Positions 1 through 7,781 of a DNA stretch of 64,000 bases are shown here, one piece after another (position 1 is the stretch's first letter; every line of letters starts with the position of its first letter). Source of the stretch: Sphingomonas sp. OK281 (GTDB lineage: Bacteria > Pseudomonadota > Alphaproteobacteria > Sphingomonadales > Sphingomonadaceae); assembly GCF_900115295.1 (NCBI RefSeq), contig NZ_FOVZ01000001.1:558001-622000 (forward strand), given 5' to 3'. Below the pieces are notes generated by a model, which saw only the letters and a list, made by a program, of their open reading frames with translations, ran no database searches and had not been told where the DNA came from. Position numbers and translations under genes: made by a program.

Positions 1-959
1 CCGAGGAACAGGACGAAGCCGTCGGGATACTGGTGCTCGCTCATCGCCTGGCGAACGAGCTCTTCGGGATCGCGGCTGATCTGGTCCATCGAACTGCTGC
101 CCTCGAGGCGGTAGCCGTCTGCGCCTTCGATCGTCAGCGCGATTTGGGCGGCGCGGACATCGTCCATGCCGAAGCCCCCACTTCCCTCGGCGTCGAACAG
201 GCGGATGAACGGCCCGATCGAACAGGACGCGTTATTGTCCTTGGCCTTGCCGAGCAGGAGCGCCGAGCGACCTTCGAAATCGCGCAGATTGACGTCGTTC
301 CCCAATGCGGCACCGACCGTACGGCCGTTCCGATCGACGACCAGCACGACTTCGGGCTCGGGATTGTTCCACGTCGAGTCCGAGCGGATGCCGATCTCGT
401 CGCCCCAGCCGATGGTGGAAAGCGTTGGGCTCTTGGTGAAGATTTCCGCGTCGGGGCCGATCGCAACTTCGAGATATTGCGACCACATTCCGTCTTCGAT
501 CAGTGCCGCCTTGAGCGCCGCGGCTTCGGACGAGCCGGGAACGACCGATCGGATGCTGCCACCCACTCGCTCCTCCAGTCGGGTGCGGACCATTGCCGCT
601 GCCGCCGAATCGCCCCGCGCCTGTTCCTCGATGACGCGTTCGAGCGCGGAAACCGCGAAGGTTACGCCCGATGCTTTCACGCACTGAAGATCGATCGGGC
701 TCAAAAGGCGCATCGCGGCACCGGGTTCCGGTGACAGTGCGAGATCGTCGAGTCTGCCCAAGCATAGCCCGCCGCCGACGTCGAACGTTCCCGTCGCGAT
801 CAGGTCGGCCACAGTGGGCGCAACTGCGGACATATCGTACAGTTGCCCGGCCACGACCAGCACTGGGGTAGGGCCATCGCCCCGATCGATCCGACCGAGC
901 AACGTCGCCTGTTCCCAATCAGCAGGCAACGCCGACGCCGATGCGAATGCGATCTCCAC
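1..959 (-). CDS. Fumarylacetoacetate hydrolase family protein (3' end outside window)
   Basis: The minus-strand frame is open from a GTG at 957-959 to the window edge, about 319 residues without a stop. GGAGGGG lies 8 nt upstream of the GTG, and no in-frame ATG fits better. The C-terminal part shows FAH-superfamily features: a segment WNNPEPEVVLVVDRNG (metal-binding Glu region), GNDVNLRDFEGRSALLLGKAKDNNAS, and near the edge DGFVLFLG, which in the family precedes the TMFAP motif. The family hydrolyses or dehydrates 2-keto acids, for example in sugar-acid or aromatic catabolism. The exact substrate cannot be told. The N-terminal half resembles the araD-like sugar-acid dehydratase group, but this is inference. 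Confidence 0.8.
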   Translation of the reverse strand, partial: MEIAFASASALPADWEQATLLGRIDRGDGPTPVLVVAGQLYDMSAVAPTVADLIATGTFDVGGGLCLGRLDDLALSPEPGAAMRLLSPIDLQCVKASGVTFAVSALERVIEEQARGDSAAAAMVRTRLEERVGGSIRSVVPGSSEAAALKAALIEDGMWSQYLEVAIGPDAEIFTKSPTLSTIGWGDEIGIRSDSTWNNPEPEVVLVVDRNGRTVGAALGNDVNLRDFEGRSALLLGKAKDNNASCSIGPFIRLFDAEGSGGFGMDDVRAAQIALTIEGADGYRLEGSSSMDQISRDPEELVRQAMSEHQYPDGFVLFL

Positions 960-1226
960 GATGTAATCCCCTCCAGTTGTTAGCGGTACCGTATGCTTCG
1001 TGGCGAAGGCGTCAAGCCCTTGACCGGCGTTTCGTCGCGCTCGAATGACCGCCGCTATGAATTAATCATATAAATCGTGGTGACGAGTCTTTGACGGAAG
1101 CTTTTGGGAGGTACGGTCGCCTGGCGCGCGCCGCTGCACTCGTAACGTTGCACCAAACCGTAGGCCACGGCACCCGGTGGCGGTTCGATCGGATTGGAAA
1201 TGGGCGCTCGTGTTTTGCCGGGCGAC

Positions 1227-1481
1227 CTACGATTCGATCAGTTCGACAATCTCGAAGTCGAAGCTTTGCCAATCGCGCTGTCGGGCCGCATCGGCGGCTG
1301 CGGTTTTCTTGCCGGTTGCGTCGGCGATCGATTTCGAATGACCCCAGAAGACCTCGGTCGTGCCGCCGCGTAAATGCGCGACGATGCGCCAATAGTGCGT
1401 AAATGGGGCAGAGGTCGGCCCGATCTTCTTGGTGTAGCCGTCCGCCATCGTTGCGGTCAGATAGCGTTTCTTCTTTGCCAT
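1227..1481 (-). CDS. Small conserved-type hypothetical protein, 84 aa
   Basis: This ORF has an ATG start and a Lys-rich N terminus (MAKKKRY). The rest is mixed alpha/beta in composition, with two Trp residues and no membrane segment or signal peptide. I do not recognise a family. It lies downstream of the tRNA-Arg gene on the same strand, and no overlapping frame looks better. GC-rich third positions support coding. Function unknown; probably cytoplasmic. Confidence 0.6.
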   Translation of the reverse strand: MAKKKRYLTATMADGYTKKIGPTSAPFTHYWRIVAHLRGGTTEVFWGHSKSIADATGKKTAAADAARQRDWQSFDFEIVELIES

Positions 1482-1569
1482 GATCGCGCGATACCTGAAC
1501 CGGTTAGTGGCGTCGCGCGCAGGATCGGGGTTCAGCCATATTTGCTGGCGGCAGTAGATCGGTGGAGGG

Positions 1570-1646
1570 TGGCGCGCCCGGAGGGGTTCGAACCCCCGAC
1601 CGAGGAGGTAGAAGCTCCTTGCTCTATCCAGCTGAGCTACGGGCGC
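1570..1646 (-). tRNA. tRNA-Arg (anticodon TCT)
   Basis: On the minus strand the sequence folds as a 77-nt cloverleaf. The acceptor is GCGCCCG/CGGGCGC, the D-arm contains AGCTCAGCTGGATAGAGC, and the anticodon stem AGGAG/CTCCT encloses CTTCTAC with anticodon TCT. The T-arm is GGGGGTTCGAACCCCTC. The discriminator is G, and CCA is encoded at 1570-1572. It reads AGA codons, which are rare in such a GC-rich genome. Confidence 0.97.
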
Positions 1647-1706
1647 GCGCTGCGGCGACGACTAGCGCGGATTGTGCGGGCTTGGAACCTCGATCATAAC
1701 GCGCGA

Positions 1707-2486
1707 ATGGATATTGATACGGCCAAGGACACGGAACGCGCGCGGGGGCCGGCGCCGGGCCCGGAGCCGATTGCCGCAAGCGCGGTCAGTGGCGCGCAGT
1801 TTCGCTATTTCGATTTCGTGATGGCGGCGTTCGTCACGATCCTGCTGCTGTCGAACGTGATCGGCGCGGGCAAGCGTGCGGTGATCGACTTGCCGTTGAT
1901 CGGCGCGTGGCCGTTCGGCGCCGGAATCCTGTTCTTCCCGGTCAGCTATGTGATCGGCGACGTCCTGACCGAGGTGTATGGCTATGCGTACGCCCGGCGC
2001 TGCATCTGGGTGGGGTTCGGCGCGATGCTGTTCATGGTGTTCATGTCGGCGGTCGTCGTAGCGCTGCCGCCCGACCAAGGGTGGACGGGGCAGGCGGCGT
2101 ATGAGTCCGTGTTCGGGCAGGTGCCGCGGATCGTGTTCGCGTCGATCTGCGCGTTCTGGGTGGGAGAGTTTGCCAACAGCTTCGTGCTCGCGCGGATGAA
2201 GATCTGGACGCAGGGGCGGATGCTGTGGACGCGCACGATCGGCAGCACGGTCGTGGGGCAGGCGTTCGACAGCCTGATCTTCTATCCGCTCGCGTTCTAC
2301 GGCGCGCCGGACTGGCCGGTGGAGGCGATGCTGATGGTGATGGTCAGCCAGTTCCTGCTGAAGGTTTCGTGGGAAGTGCTGCTGACGCCGCTGACGTATG
2401 TGGCGGTGGGGTGGCTGAAGCGGCGCGAGGGCGTCGACGTCTACGACCGGGGGACGGACTTCTCGCCGTTCCGCACGCGGGTATGA
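1707..2486 (+). CDS. yhhQ: Queuosine precursor transporter (YhhQ/VUT family)
   Basis: Integral membrane protein of the DUF165/VUT family that imports queuosine precursors (preQ0/preQ1 or queuine). The 259-aa product has a hydrophilic N terminus of about 40 residues rich in Pro/Ala/Glu, then six or so membrane segments. The motif LLLSNVIG near residue 50 and FPVSYVIGDVLTEVYGYA near residue 80 are characteristic; the VLTEVYG segment is the family signature. The ATG at 1707 was chosen because longer frames run back through the tRNA. It overlaps the next gene by 4 bp (ATGA), implying translational coupling. Confidence 0.9.
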   Translation: MDIDTAKDTERARGPAPGPEPIAASAVSGAQFRYFDFVMAAFVTILLLSNVIGAGKRAVIDLPLIGAWPFGAGILFFPVSYVIGDVLTEVYGYAYARRCIWVGFGAMLFMVFMSAVVVALPPDQGWTGQAAYESVFGQVPRIVFASICAFWVGEFANSFVLARMKIWTQGRMLWTRTIGSTVVGQAFDSLIFYPLAFYGAPDWPVEAMLMVMVSQFLLKVSWEVLLTPLTYVAVGWLKRREGVDVYDRGTDFSPFRTRV

Positions 2487-2794
2487 GCCCGCTCCAGACC
2501 GTCAAATTCTGGATGGTCGGGCATATGGATTTGGCGAAGGACGCGCTCCACGTCTACGTTGCGCTCGCGATGTTTCTGGGCAGCGCCACGCTGTTCAAAT
2601 GGCGATTGTCCGATCGACGGCCGTGGCTGACCGTTCTCTTGGCCGCCATCGCCGGAGAGATATGGGATCTTCGGGACAGCGTCGTCTACGGCACGCCGAT
2701 CCACCTTTGGGCGAACTGGCACGACATCTGGAACACCCTGTTCTGGCCCAGCGTGATCGTCCTGCTCGCCCGCGCAAAGGTGCTAAAGGTTTAG
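2483..2794 (+). CDS. Small membrane protein, 103 aa, coupled to yhhQ
   Basis: The start ATG overlaps the yhhQ stop (ATGA at 2483-2486). The protein has hydrophobic stretches around residues 22-40 ([17 protein letters not shown]) and 48-62, and a third near 85-97, so two to three membrane spans are likely. The segment GEIWDLRD between spans is charged and may be functional. I do not recognise a family with confidence; VanZ-like or DUF-type small membrane proteins are possible. Its TAG stop overlaps the convergent purQ stop codon. Confidence 0.75.
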   Translation: MSPLQTVKFWMVGHMDLAKDALHVYVALAMFLGSATLFKWRLSDRRPWLTVLLAAIAGEIWDLRDSVVYGTPIHLWANWHDIWNTLFWPSVIVLLARAKVLKV

Positions 2795-3456
2795 CCCACC
2801 GCTTCCAGCAAGCCCTGGAACAACCGGCGGCCATCCGTGCCGCCGTGCGCGGCTTCGATGCGGCGCTCCGGGTGGGGCATCACGCCGAGGACGTTGCCCT
2901 TGTCGTTCAGCAACCCGGCGATGTTGCGAGCCGAACCGTTGACGCTCTCGGCATAACGGAACGCCACGCGGCCTTCGCCTTCGAGGCGGTCGAGCGTTTC
3001 GGTGTCGGCGAAGTAGTTGCCGTCATGATGCGCGACCGGGAAGGACACGCGTTCGCCCGCGGAATAGCCCGACGTGAAGGTCGAGCTTGCCGTCTCGACG
3101 GTCAGCGCAACATCGCGGCAGACGAAGTTCAGCCCCTCGTTGCGCATCAGCGCGCCGGGCAGGAGACCCGCTTCGGTCAACACCTGGAAACCGTTGCAGA
3201 CACCGAGCACGGGCAACCCCTTGCCTGCCTGCTCGACAACCGCCCGCATGATCGGCGACCGCGCCGCGATCGCGCCCGAGCGGAGATAGTCGCCGTACGA
3301 GAAGCCACCGGGCACCGCGACCAGGCCGACGTCCGCCGGCAAGTCCGCATCACCGTGCCAGACCATCAGCGGCTTGACGCCGGTCACCGCCTCCAGCGCG
3401 ACGGCGATGTCGCGGTCGCAGTTGGAGCCGGGGAAGACGATGACCGCGGTCTTCAT
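2791..3456 (-). CDS. purQ: Phosphoribosylformylglycinamidine synthase, glutaminase subunit PurQ
   Basis: Class I glutamine amidotransferase that supplies ammonia to PurL in step 4 of purine synthesis (FGAR to FGAM). The 221-aa product starts [16 protein letters not shown], the standard PurQ N terminus. The catalytic Cys lies in LGVCNGFQ near residue 86, and the His/Glu pair is in MPHPERR near residue 195. The ATG at 3456 overlaps the purS stop by 4 bp. PurL itself is not in the window. Longer upstream starts would run into purS and are not needed. Confidence 0.97.
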   Translation of the reverse strand: MKTAVIVFPGSNCDRDIAVALEAVTGVKPLMVWHGDADLPADVGLVAVPGGFSYGDYLRSGAIAARSPIMRAVVEQAGKGLPVLGVCNGFQVLTEAGLLPGALMRNEGLNFVCRDVALTVETASSTFTSGYSAGERVSFPVAHHDGNYFADTETLDRLEGEGRVAFRYAESVNGSARNIAGLLNDKGNVLGVMPHPERRIEAAHGGTDGRRLFQGLLEAVG

Positions 3457-3683
3457 GCGCGCTCGACCCGGTAATTCTCGATCACCGTGTTGGCGAGCAG
3501 CTTGCGGCACATGCCGTCGATCGTCGCGTCGTCGGTATCGTCGGCGACCTCCAGTTCGATCAGCTTGCCCTGGCGGACGTCCTGCACGCCGTCGAAGCCG
3601 AGGCTGCCGAGTGCGTGGTGGATCGCCCGGCCCTGCGGATCGAGCACGCCGGGCTTCAATGTCACGAAAACCTTGAGTTTCAT
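3453..3683 (-). CDS. purS: Phosphoribosylformylglycinamidine synthase subunit PurS
   Basis: 76-aa PurS, the small subunit that bridges PurQ and the small-type PurL. It begins [18 protein letters not shown] and contains RQGKLIEL, both typical. It directly abuts purC (no spacer) and overlaps purQ by 4 bp, so purC-purS-purQ is one operon read leftward. Presence of purS predicts a short, PurS-dependent PurL elsewhere in the genome. Confidence 0.97.
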   Translation of the reverse strand: MKLKVFVTLKPGVLDPQGRAIHHALGSLGFDGVQDVRQGKLIELEVADDTDDATIDGMCRKLLANTVIENYRVERA

Positions 3684-4463
3684 TTACTTGCCCCGGTTCT
3701 TGCGATGCTTTTCGAGGTCGAGGACAGCGTTGTCCGCGCCCTCGGGGAGCAGGCCGAGACGGCGTGCAACCTCCTGATACGCTTCGACTTCACCACCGAG
3801 ATCGCGACGGAAGCGATCCTTGTCCATCTTCTCGTTGGTTTCCATGTCCCACAGACGGCAGCCATCGGGGCTGATCTCGTCCGCGAGGATGATCCGGCCG
3901 AAGTCGTTGTCGAAGATACGGCCGAATTCGAGCTTGAAGTCGACCAGGCGGATGCCGACGCCTGCGAACAGCCCGCAGAGGAAATCGTTCACGCGGATTG
4001 CGAGGTCGGCGATGTCGTGCATCTCCTCCTGGCTCGCCCAGCCGAACGCAGCGATGTGTTCGTCGGAGATCATCGGATCGCCGAGCGCATCGTCCTTGTA
4101 GTAATATTCGATGATCGTGCGGGGCAGCTTGGTGCCCTCCTCGATCCCGAGACGCGTCGAGATCGAGCCTGCGGCGACGTTACGCACGACGACTTCGATC
4201 GGGACGATCTCGACCTGGCGGATCAGCTGCTCGCGCATGTTGAGCCGGCGGATGAAGTGCGTCGGCACGCCAATATGATCGAGCAGCGTGAAGATGTGCT
4301 CGGAAATCCGGTTGTTGAGCACACCCTTGCCGTTGATCGTGCCCTTTTTCTGGGCATTGAACGCGGTCGCGTCGTCCTTGAAATACTGGATCAGCGTGCC
4401 CGGCTCGGGACCCTCGTAGAGGATCTTGGCCTTGCCTTCGTAGATCTGGCGGCGGCGAGCCAT
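3684..4463 (-). CDS. purC: Phosphoribosylaminoimidazole-succinocarboxamide synthase (SAICAR synthetase)
   Basis: Ligates aspartate to CAIR with ATP hydrolysis in purine synthesis. The 259-aa product starts [20 protein letters not shown], with the ATP-binding YEGKAK motif. Other SAICAR synthetase features are [17 protein letters not shown] and DFKLEFGR followed by ADEISPD. The length is normal for bacterial PurC. First gene of the purC-purS-purQ operon; the 118-bp spacer to the upstream DUF4349 gene probably carries the promoter. Confidence 0.97.
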   Translation of the reverse strand: MARRRQIYEGKAKILYEGPEPGTLIQYFKDDATAFNAQKKGTINGKGVLNNRISEHIFTLLDHIGVPTHFIRRLNMREQLIRQVEIVPIEVVVRNVAAGSISTRLGIEEGTKLPRTIIEYYYKDDALGDPMISDEHIAAFGWASQEEMHDIADLAIRVNDFLCGLFAGVGIRLVDFKLEFGRIFDNDFGRIILADEISPDGCRLWDMETNEKMDKDRFRRDLGGEVEAYQEVARRLGLLPEGADNAVLDLEKHRKNRGK

Positions 4464-4581
4464 GCGCGGTCCCCTGGAAATCGAGCGGTGAAAATCGAGC
4501 GGCCCCAGCCTACGCGATATGTACCGCGAAGCCGAGGCCGGAATAGGCCGCGCCTATAGGCGAAGGGTGCGGGGGGTGCAA

Positions 4582-5457
4582 TCAGGCGTGATCGTTCTCT
4601 TCGCGGCGGCGGACGCGACCGCGGACCGTACGCCATCCGAAGTAACCGAGCCCCAAAAGCAAGGCCCAAGGCGCAAGGAAGATCAGTGTGCTGAGTATGG
4701 CCGCGATGCCGATCGAGAAGGTGCTCCACGAGCCGGCAATCGCCTCGCCTAGCCCGGACCGCGGACTGCTGGGATCGGCCGCGACCGCATCGTAGCTGAT
4801 GTCGATCGTCGACATGGCGACGCGTCCGCGAAGTTCGCCGAGCCAGCCCTTGGCCTGATCGATCTCTTCCTGCGCGGCGGCGACGCTGCGTTCGGCCTCG
4901 ACGAGTTCCGAGACCTTGCCGGTTCGCGTCCTGAGTATCTCCGTCAAGCGTTCGACCAAGAGCGTTCGCTGGCGGAGACGCGCTTCGGTATCAACGATAT
5001 CCTTCGACACGTCCTCGGCCGCGATCGAACTCGATACCGCGCGACCGCCGGCCTTGGCGATGGTGTCCTGCAATTGTTGGCCAAAGCGGCGGGCAATACT
5101 ACTTTGGACGCGCAGTTTTAGCGTGCCGGTCGATGCCGTACCGTCGCTTTTGCCGCTGTCCAACGCAAGCACTTGGCATCGGGCGGGACCGAGCCTGTCG
5201 CACAACGCGACGTGCGTCTGTTCGGCTCGGCCAATCGCGTCGCCGGCCAGCCGGAACGCGTATTTATAGGAATACGCCATTTGCGGGATCGCTACCGCGA
5301 TCGGTTGCGGCGCATTCGCCGCGCTCGGTGATTTAGCGAGTTCCTGCGCCGACGGCTCAACGTCGTAGGTGTTCAGCTTCTGTCCCGGCGCTCCGTTTGG
5401 TGCCTTGCTACAGGCCGTAAGCGACAGGATGACCGCACCAATAACCACGTATCGCAT
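4582..5457 (-). CDS. DUF4349 domain-containing lipoprotein
   Basis: 291-aa protein with a lipoprotein signal: VIGAVILSLTACSKAP, where LTAC is the lipobox and Cys is near residue 16. The middle part is rich in Ala/Glu/Arg (about residues 150-205) and predicts a long coiled-coil hairpin, followed by an IDISY beta-strand segment. A C-terminal membrane span (about 245-275) ends in a basic tail RGRVRRREE. This layout matches DUF4349 proteins of unknown function. A lipidated N terminus plus a C-terminal span would anchor it at two points in the envelope. Confidence 0.85.
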   Translation of the reverse strand: MRYVVIGAVILSLTACSKAPNGAPGQKLNTYDVEPSAQELAKSPSAANAPQPIAVAIPQMAYSYKYAFRLAGDAIGRAEQTHVALCDRLGPARCQVLALDSGKSDGTASTGTLKLRVQSSIARRFGQQLQDTIAKAGGRAVSSSIAAEDVSKDIVDTEARLRQRTLLVERLTEILRTRTGKVSELVEAERSVAAAQEEIDQAKGWLGELRGRVAMSTIDISYDAVAADPSSPRSGLGEAIAGSWSTFSIGIAAILSTLIFLAPWALLLGLGYFGWRTVRGRVRRREENDHA

Positions 5458-5518
5458 GCCCGCTCTCCCGTTCGTCGGGATATACTATCAATGCGATCAG
5501 GATTGCGGTCAATTGACA

Positions 5519-6748
5519 TCAGGTGACAGCAAGTCGTGTCGAGAAGCGTGGGTCTTTCCAACTTTCACTGATAATAATTTTATGCAGCATCTCACACGCC
5601 TGCCAAATATCTTCATGGCTCAAGTACAACGGCGTCAGGCCGAGGCGGAGGATGTCTGGGGCGCGGAAGTCGCCGATTACGCCTTGCGCTATGAGGGCTT
5701 GAGTAAGCTCATAGGCGTGCGGGTGGCGGAAGCTGATGTGGCTGCCGCGTTTGGCGGGGTCTCGGGGGCTCACGCAGTCGAGGCCTAACGCGTCGCCGGC
5801 TGTAGCGAGGATGTCGAACAGTTGCGCGCTCTTGGTGGCAACCAGTTGCTGGTCGATGTCGGCCCAGAGGTCGAGTGCGGTTTCGAGTGCGGCGGTCGAG
5901 AGCATCGCGGGCGTGCCGGCGAGCCAGCGCTTCATGCCGGGGGCGGGGCGGTAGGAATCCTCGAACGCGAAGGGTGCGGCGTGGCCCATCCAGCCGGAGA
6001 GAGGACTGGCCAGCGCCTCCTGCCAGCGCTTGGCGACGTAAAGGAATGCGGGCGCGCCGGGGCCGCCATTGAGATATTTGTATGTGCACCCGACGGCGAG
6101 GTCGGCGTTCGCGCCGTCGAGGTCGATCGGAACCGCGCCGACGCTGTGGCTCAGGTCCCAGAGCATGAGCGCGCCGGCGTCGTGCGCACGGGCGGTCCAA
6201 GCGGGCATGTCGAAGCGGTCGCTCGTCTTGTAGTGGACGTGCGTGAGCAGCAGTACCGCGGTGTCGTCGTCGAGCCCTGCTGCGAGGTCTTCGCGCGCGA
6301 CGACCTTCAGTCGCGCGCCGGGGACGCAGGCGACTGCACCTTCTGCGACGTGCAGGTCGGTGGGGAAGTTGCCGGCTTCGCTGATGACGGCGTGGCGATT
6401 CGGGTTGCTGCGCAGAGCGGCGACCAAGGCCTTGAAAAGATGCGTCGACGTCGTGTCGCCGATGATGACCTCGTCCTCGCCCGCGCCGATCAGGGGAGCG
6501 ATCTTCGTGCCGATCCGCTGGGGGGCCTCGATCCAGCCTTCGTTCCAGCTGCGGATGAGGCGGTTGCCCCATTGCCGGGTGGCGACGTCGGCGAGCGCGG
6601 CGGGCGTGGCCTTGGGCAACGCGCCGAGCGAGTTGCCGTCGAGGTAGATCACGCCTTCCGGCAGCGCGAACTTGTCGCGGTACGCGGCGAGCGGATCGGT
6701 CGCGTCGAGTGCGCGGGCGTCTTCGAGGGTCACGGGTTCGAGAGTCAC
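5519..6748 (-). CDS. kynU: Kynureninase
   Basis: PLP-dependent hydrolase converting kynurenine to anthranilate and alanine in tryptophan catabolism. The 409-aa frame from GTG 6746-6748 contains YLDGNSLG near residue 35, WNEGWIEAPQRIG near 68, the aspartate of LWDLSHSVGA near 198 and the PLP lysine K224 in CTYKYLNGGPG. GTG is preferred to an upstream codon because it forms a GTGA overlap with the stop of the preceding hydrolase gene, a typical coupled junction. The length matches bacterial kynureninases. Neither tryptophan dioxygenase nor a cyclase-type formamidase (KynB) is in the window. Confidence 0.95.
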   Translation of the reverse strand: MTLEPVTLEDARALDATDPLAAYRDKFALPEGVIYLDGNSLGALPKATPAALADVATRQWGNRLIRSWNEGWIEAPQRIGTKIAPLIGAGEDEVIIGDTTSTHLFKALVAALRSNPNRHAVISEAGNFPTDLHVAEGAVACVPGARLKVVAREDLAAGLDDDTAVLLLTHVHYKTSDRFDMPAWTARAHDAGALMLWDLSHSVGAVPIDLDGANADLAVGCTYKYLNGGPGAPAFLYVAKRWQEALASPLSGWMGHAAPFAFEDSYRPAPGMKRWLAGTPAMLSTAALETALDLWADIDQQLVATKSAQLFDILATAGDALGLDCVSPRDPAKRGSHISFRHPHAYELTQALIAQGVIGDFRAPDILRLGLTPLYLSHEDIWQACEMLHKIIISESWKDPRFSTRLAVT

Positions 6749-7659
6749 TGGGTCTTTCCGAAATAGGACAGGATCAGGCGTTTGGCTTCGGCCCATGCGG
6801 GCGTTTCGGGCGCGATCAGTTCGACATGGCCGGTAGCGGGCATCGCGTGGAGCGTGGCGGTGTCACCGGCTGCGGTTGCCTTGACGACGTAGTCGGTGGC
6901 CATGACGAAGGGGATGATCCGGTCCTCGCGGCCGTTGACCAAGTCTTGCTTCGCGCCGAGCGGCAGGAGGCGCGGGACCGAGGTGTCGGCGTAGACGTCG
7001 GTGTGCTGCGGGGTGGGCGCGCCGACCAGTTTCGCGACGACTTCGGTGCCGCACCCATTGTCGGCGTTGGTCGCGGTGGCTTCGAGATCGGGCAGGCCGC
7101 CGAGGCTGATGACGTGACGGATACGGAGCGGATGCGCGGTGTAGAGCGGGCTCGACGTTGGAAGCTTCGGACGGGCAGCGAGCCACAGTGCAAGGTGGCC
7201 ACCGGCGGAGTGTCCGATCGATAGCACGCGGCGCGTGTCCAGGTTAAACCTCTTCGCGTTTACCGTGAGTTGGTCCGCGGCTTTCGCAGCATCCGCGAAC
7301 GTGCCGGGATAGCCCCCGCCGGTACGGTCGATACCGCGATAGTCGATGTTCCAGACCGCGACACCGGTGTTGCGCAGGTCGTCGGCGATCCAGTTCATCA
7401 GGCTGCGATCGGCGATGCTCGTCGTCCAGCAGCCGCCATGAACCATTACGACCACCGGAAACGGCCCCTTGCCGTGGGGGAGCCAGACGTCGACCTTCTG
7501 CATCTGGTCGGTGCCATAGTCGACGGTCGCATCGGGCATCGGTTTCTGCCGCTTGGTCAGGTCGGGCCACGTCAGCAGCTTGGGCGGCGGGGGAGCGGGC
7601 GTTTGCGCCATGACGGGCGTGGACATCGCGGTAAGCGCGAGAAAGGCGAGGCGGATCAT
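6745..7659 (-). CDS. Alpha/beta hydrolase with signal peptide, candidate kynurenine formamidase
   Basis: 304-aa protein. MIRLAFLALTAMSTPVMAQ looks like a Sec signal peptide with cleavage after AQ. The oxyanion motif HGGCW is at residues 74-78, and the nucleophile is S151 in GHSAGGH. The acid is probably the Asp in REDRIIPF, and the His is in TGHVEL. HGGxW is the oxyanion motif of animal/fungal arylformamidases and of carboxylesterases. The GTGA overlap with kynU makes a role in N-formylkynurenine hydrolysis attractive, but the predicted export argues against a purely cytoplasmic step. The ATG at 7659 was chosen because it gives an intact signal peptide. Confidence 0.8.
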   Translation of the reverse strand: MIRLAFLALTAMSTPVMAQTPAPPPPKLLTWPDLTKRQKPMPDATVDYGTDQMQKVDVWLPHGKGPFPVVVMVHGGCWTTSIADRSLMNWIADDLRNTGVAVWNIDYRGIDRTGGGYPGTFADAAKAADQLTVNAKRFNLDTRRVLSIGHSAGGHLALWLAARPKLPTSSPLYTAHPLRIRHVISLGGLPDLEATATNADNGCGTEVVAKLVGAPTPQHTDVYADTSVPRLLPLGAKQDLVNGREDRIIPFVMATDYVVKATAAGDTATLHAMPATGHVELIAPETPAWAEAKRLILSYFGKTQ

Positions 7660-7781
7660 GGGGTTGGTGTAGCGGGCTCGATCGACCGCGTCATGCGGGC
7701 ATATCGTCGTGATGAGCACGTGATGCGCGACATACGTTCATGCTTTGATCGTTTCGTTCCCGGCTGCTATCGCTGCGCGCA

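Noticed and set aside
1480..1706. preQ1 riboswitch upstream of yhhQ
   Set aside because: The spacer holds tRNA-Arg and no C-rich stem plus A-rich tail of a preQ1 aptamer was seen.
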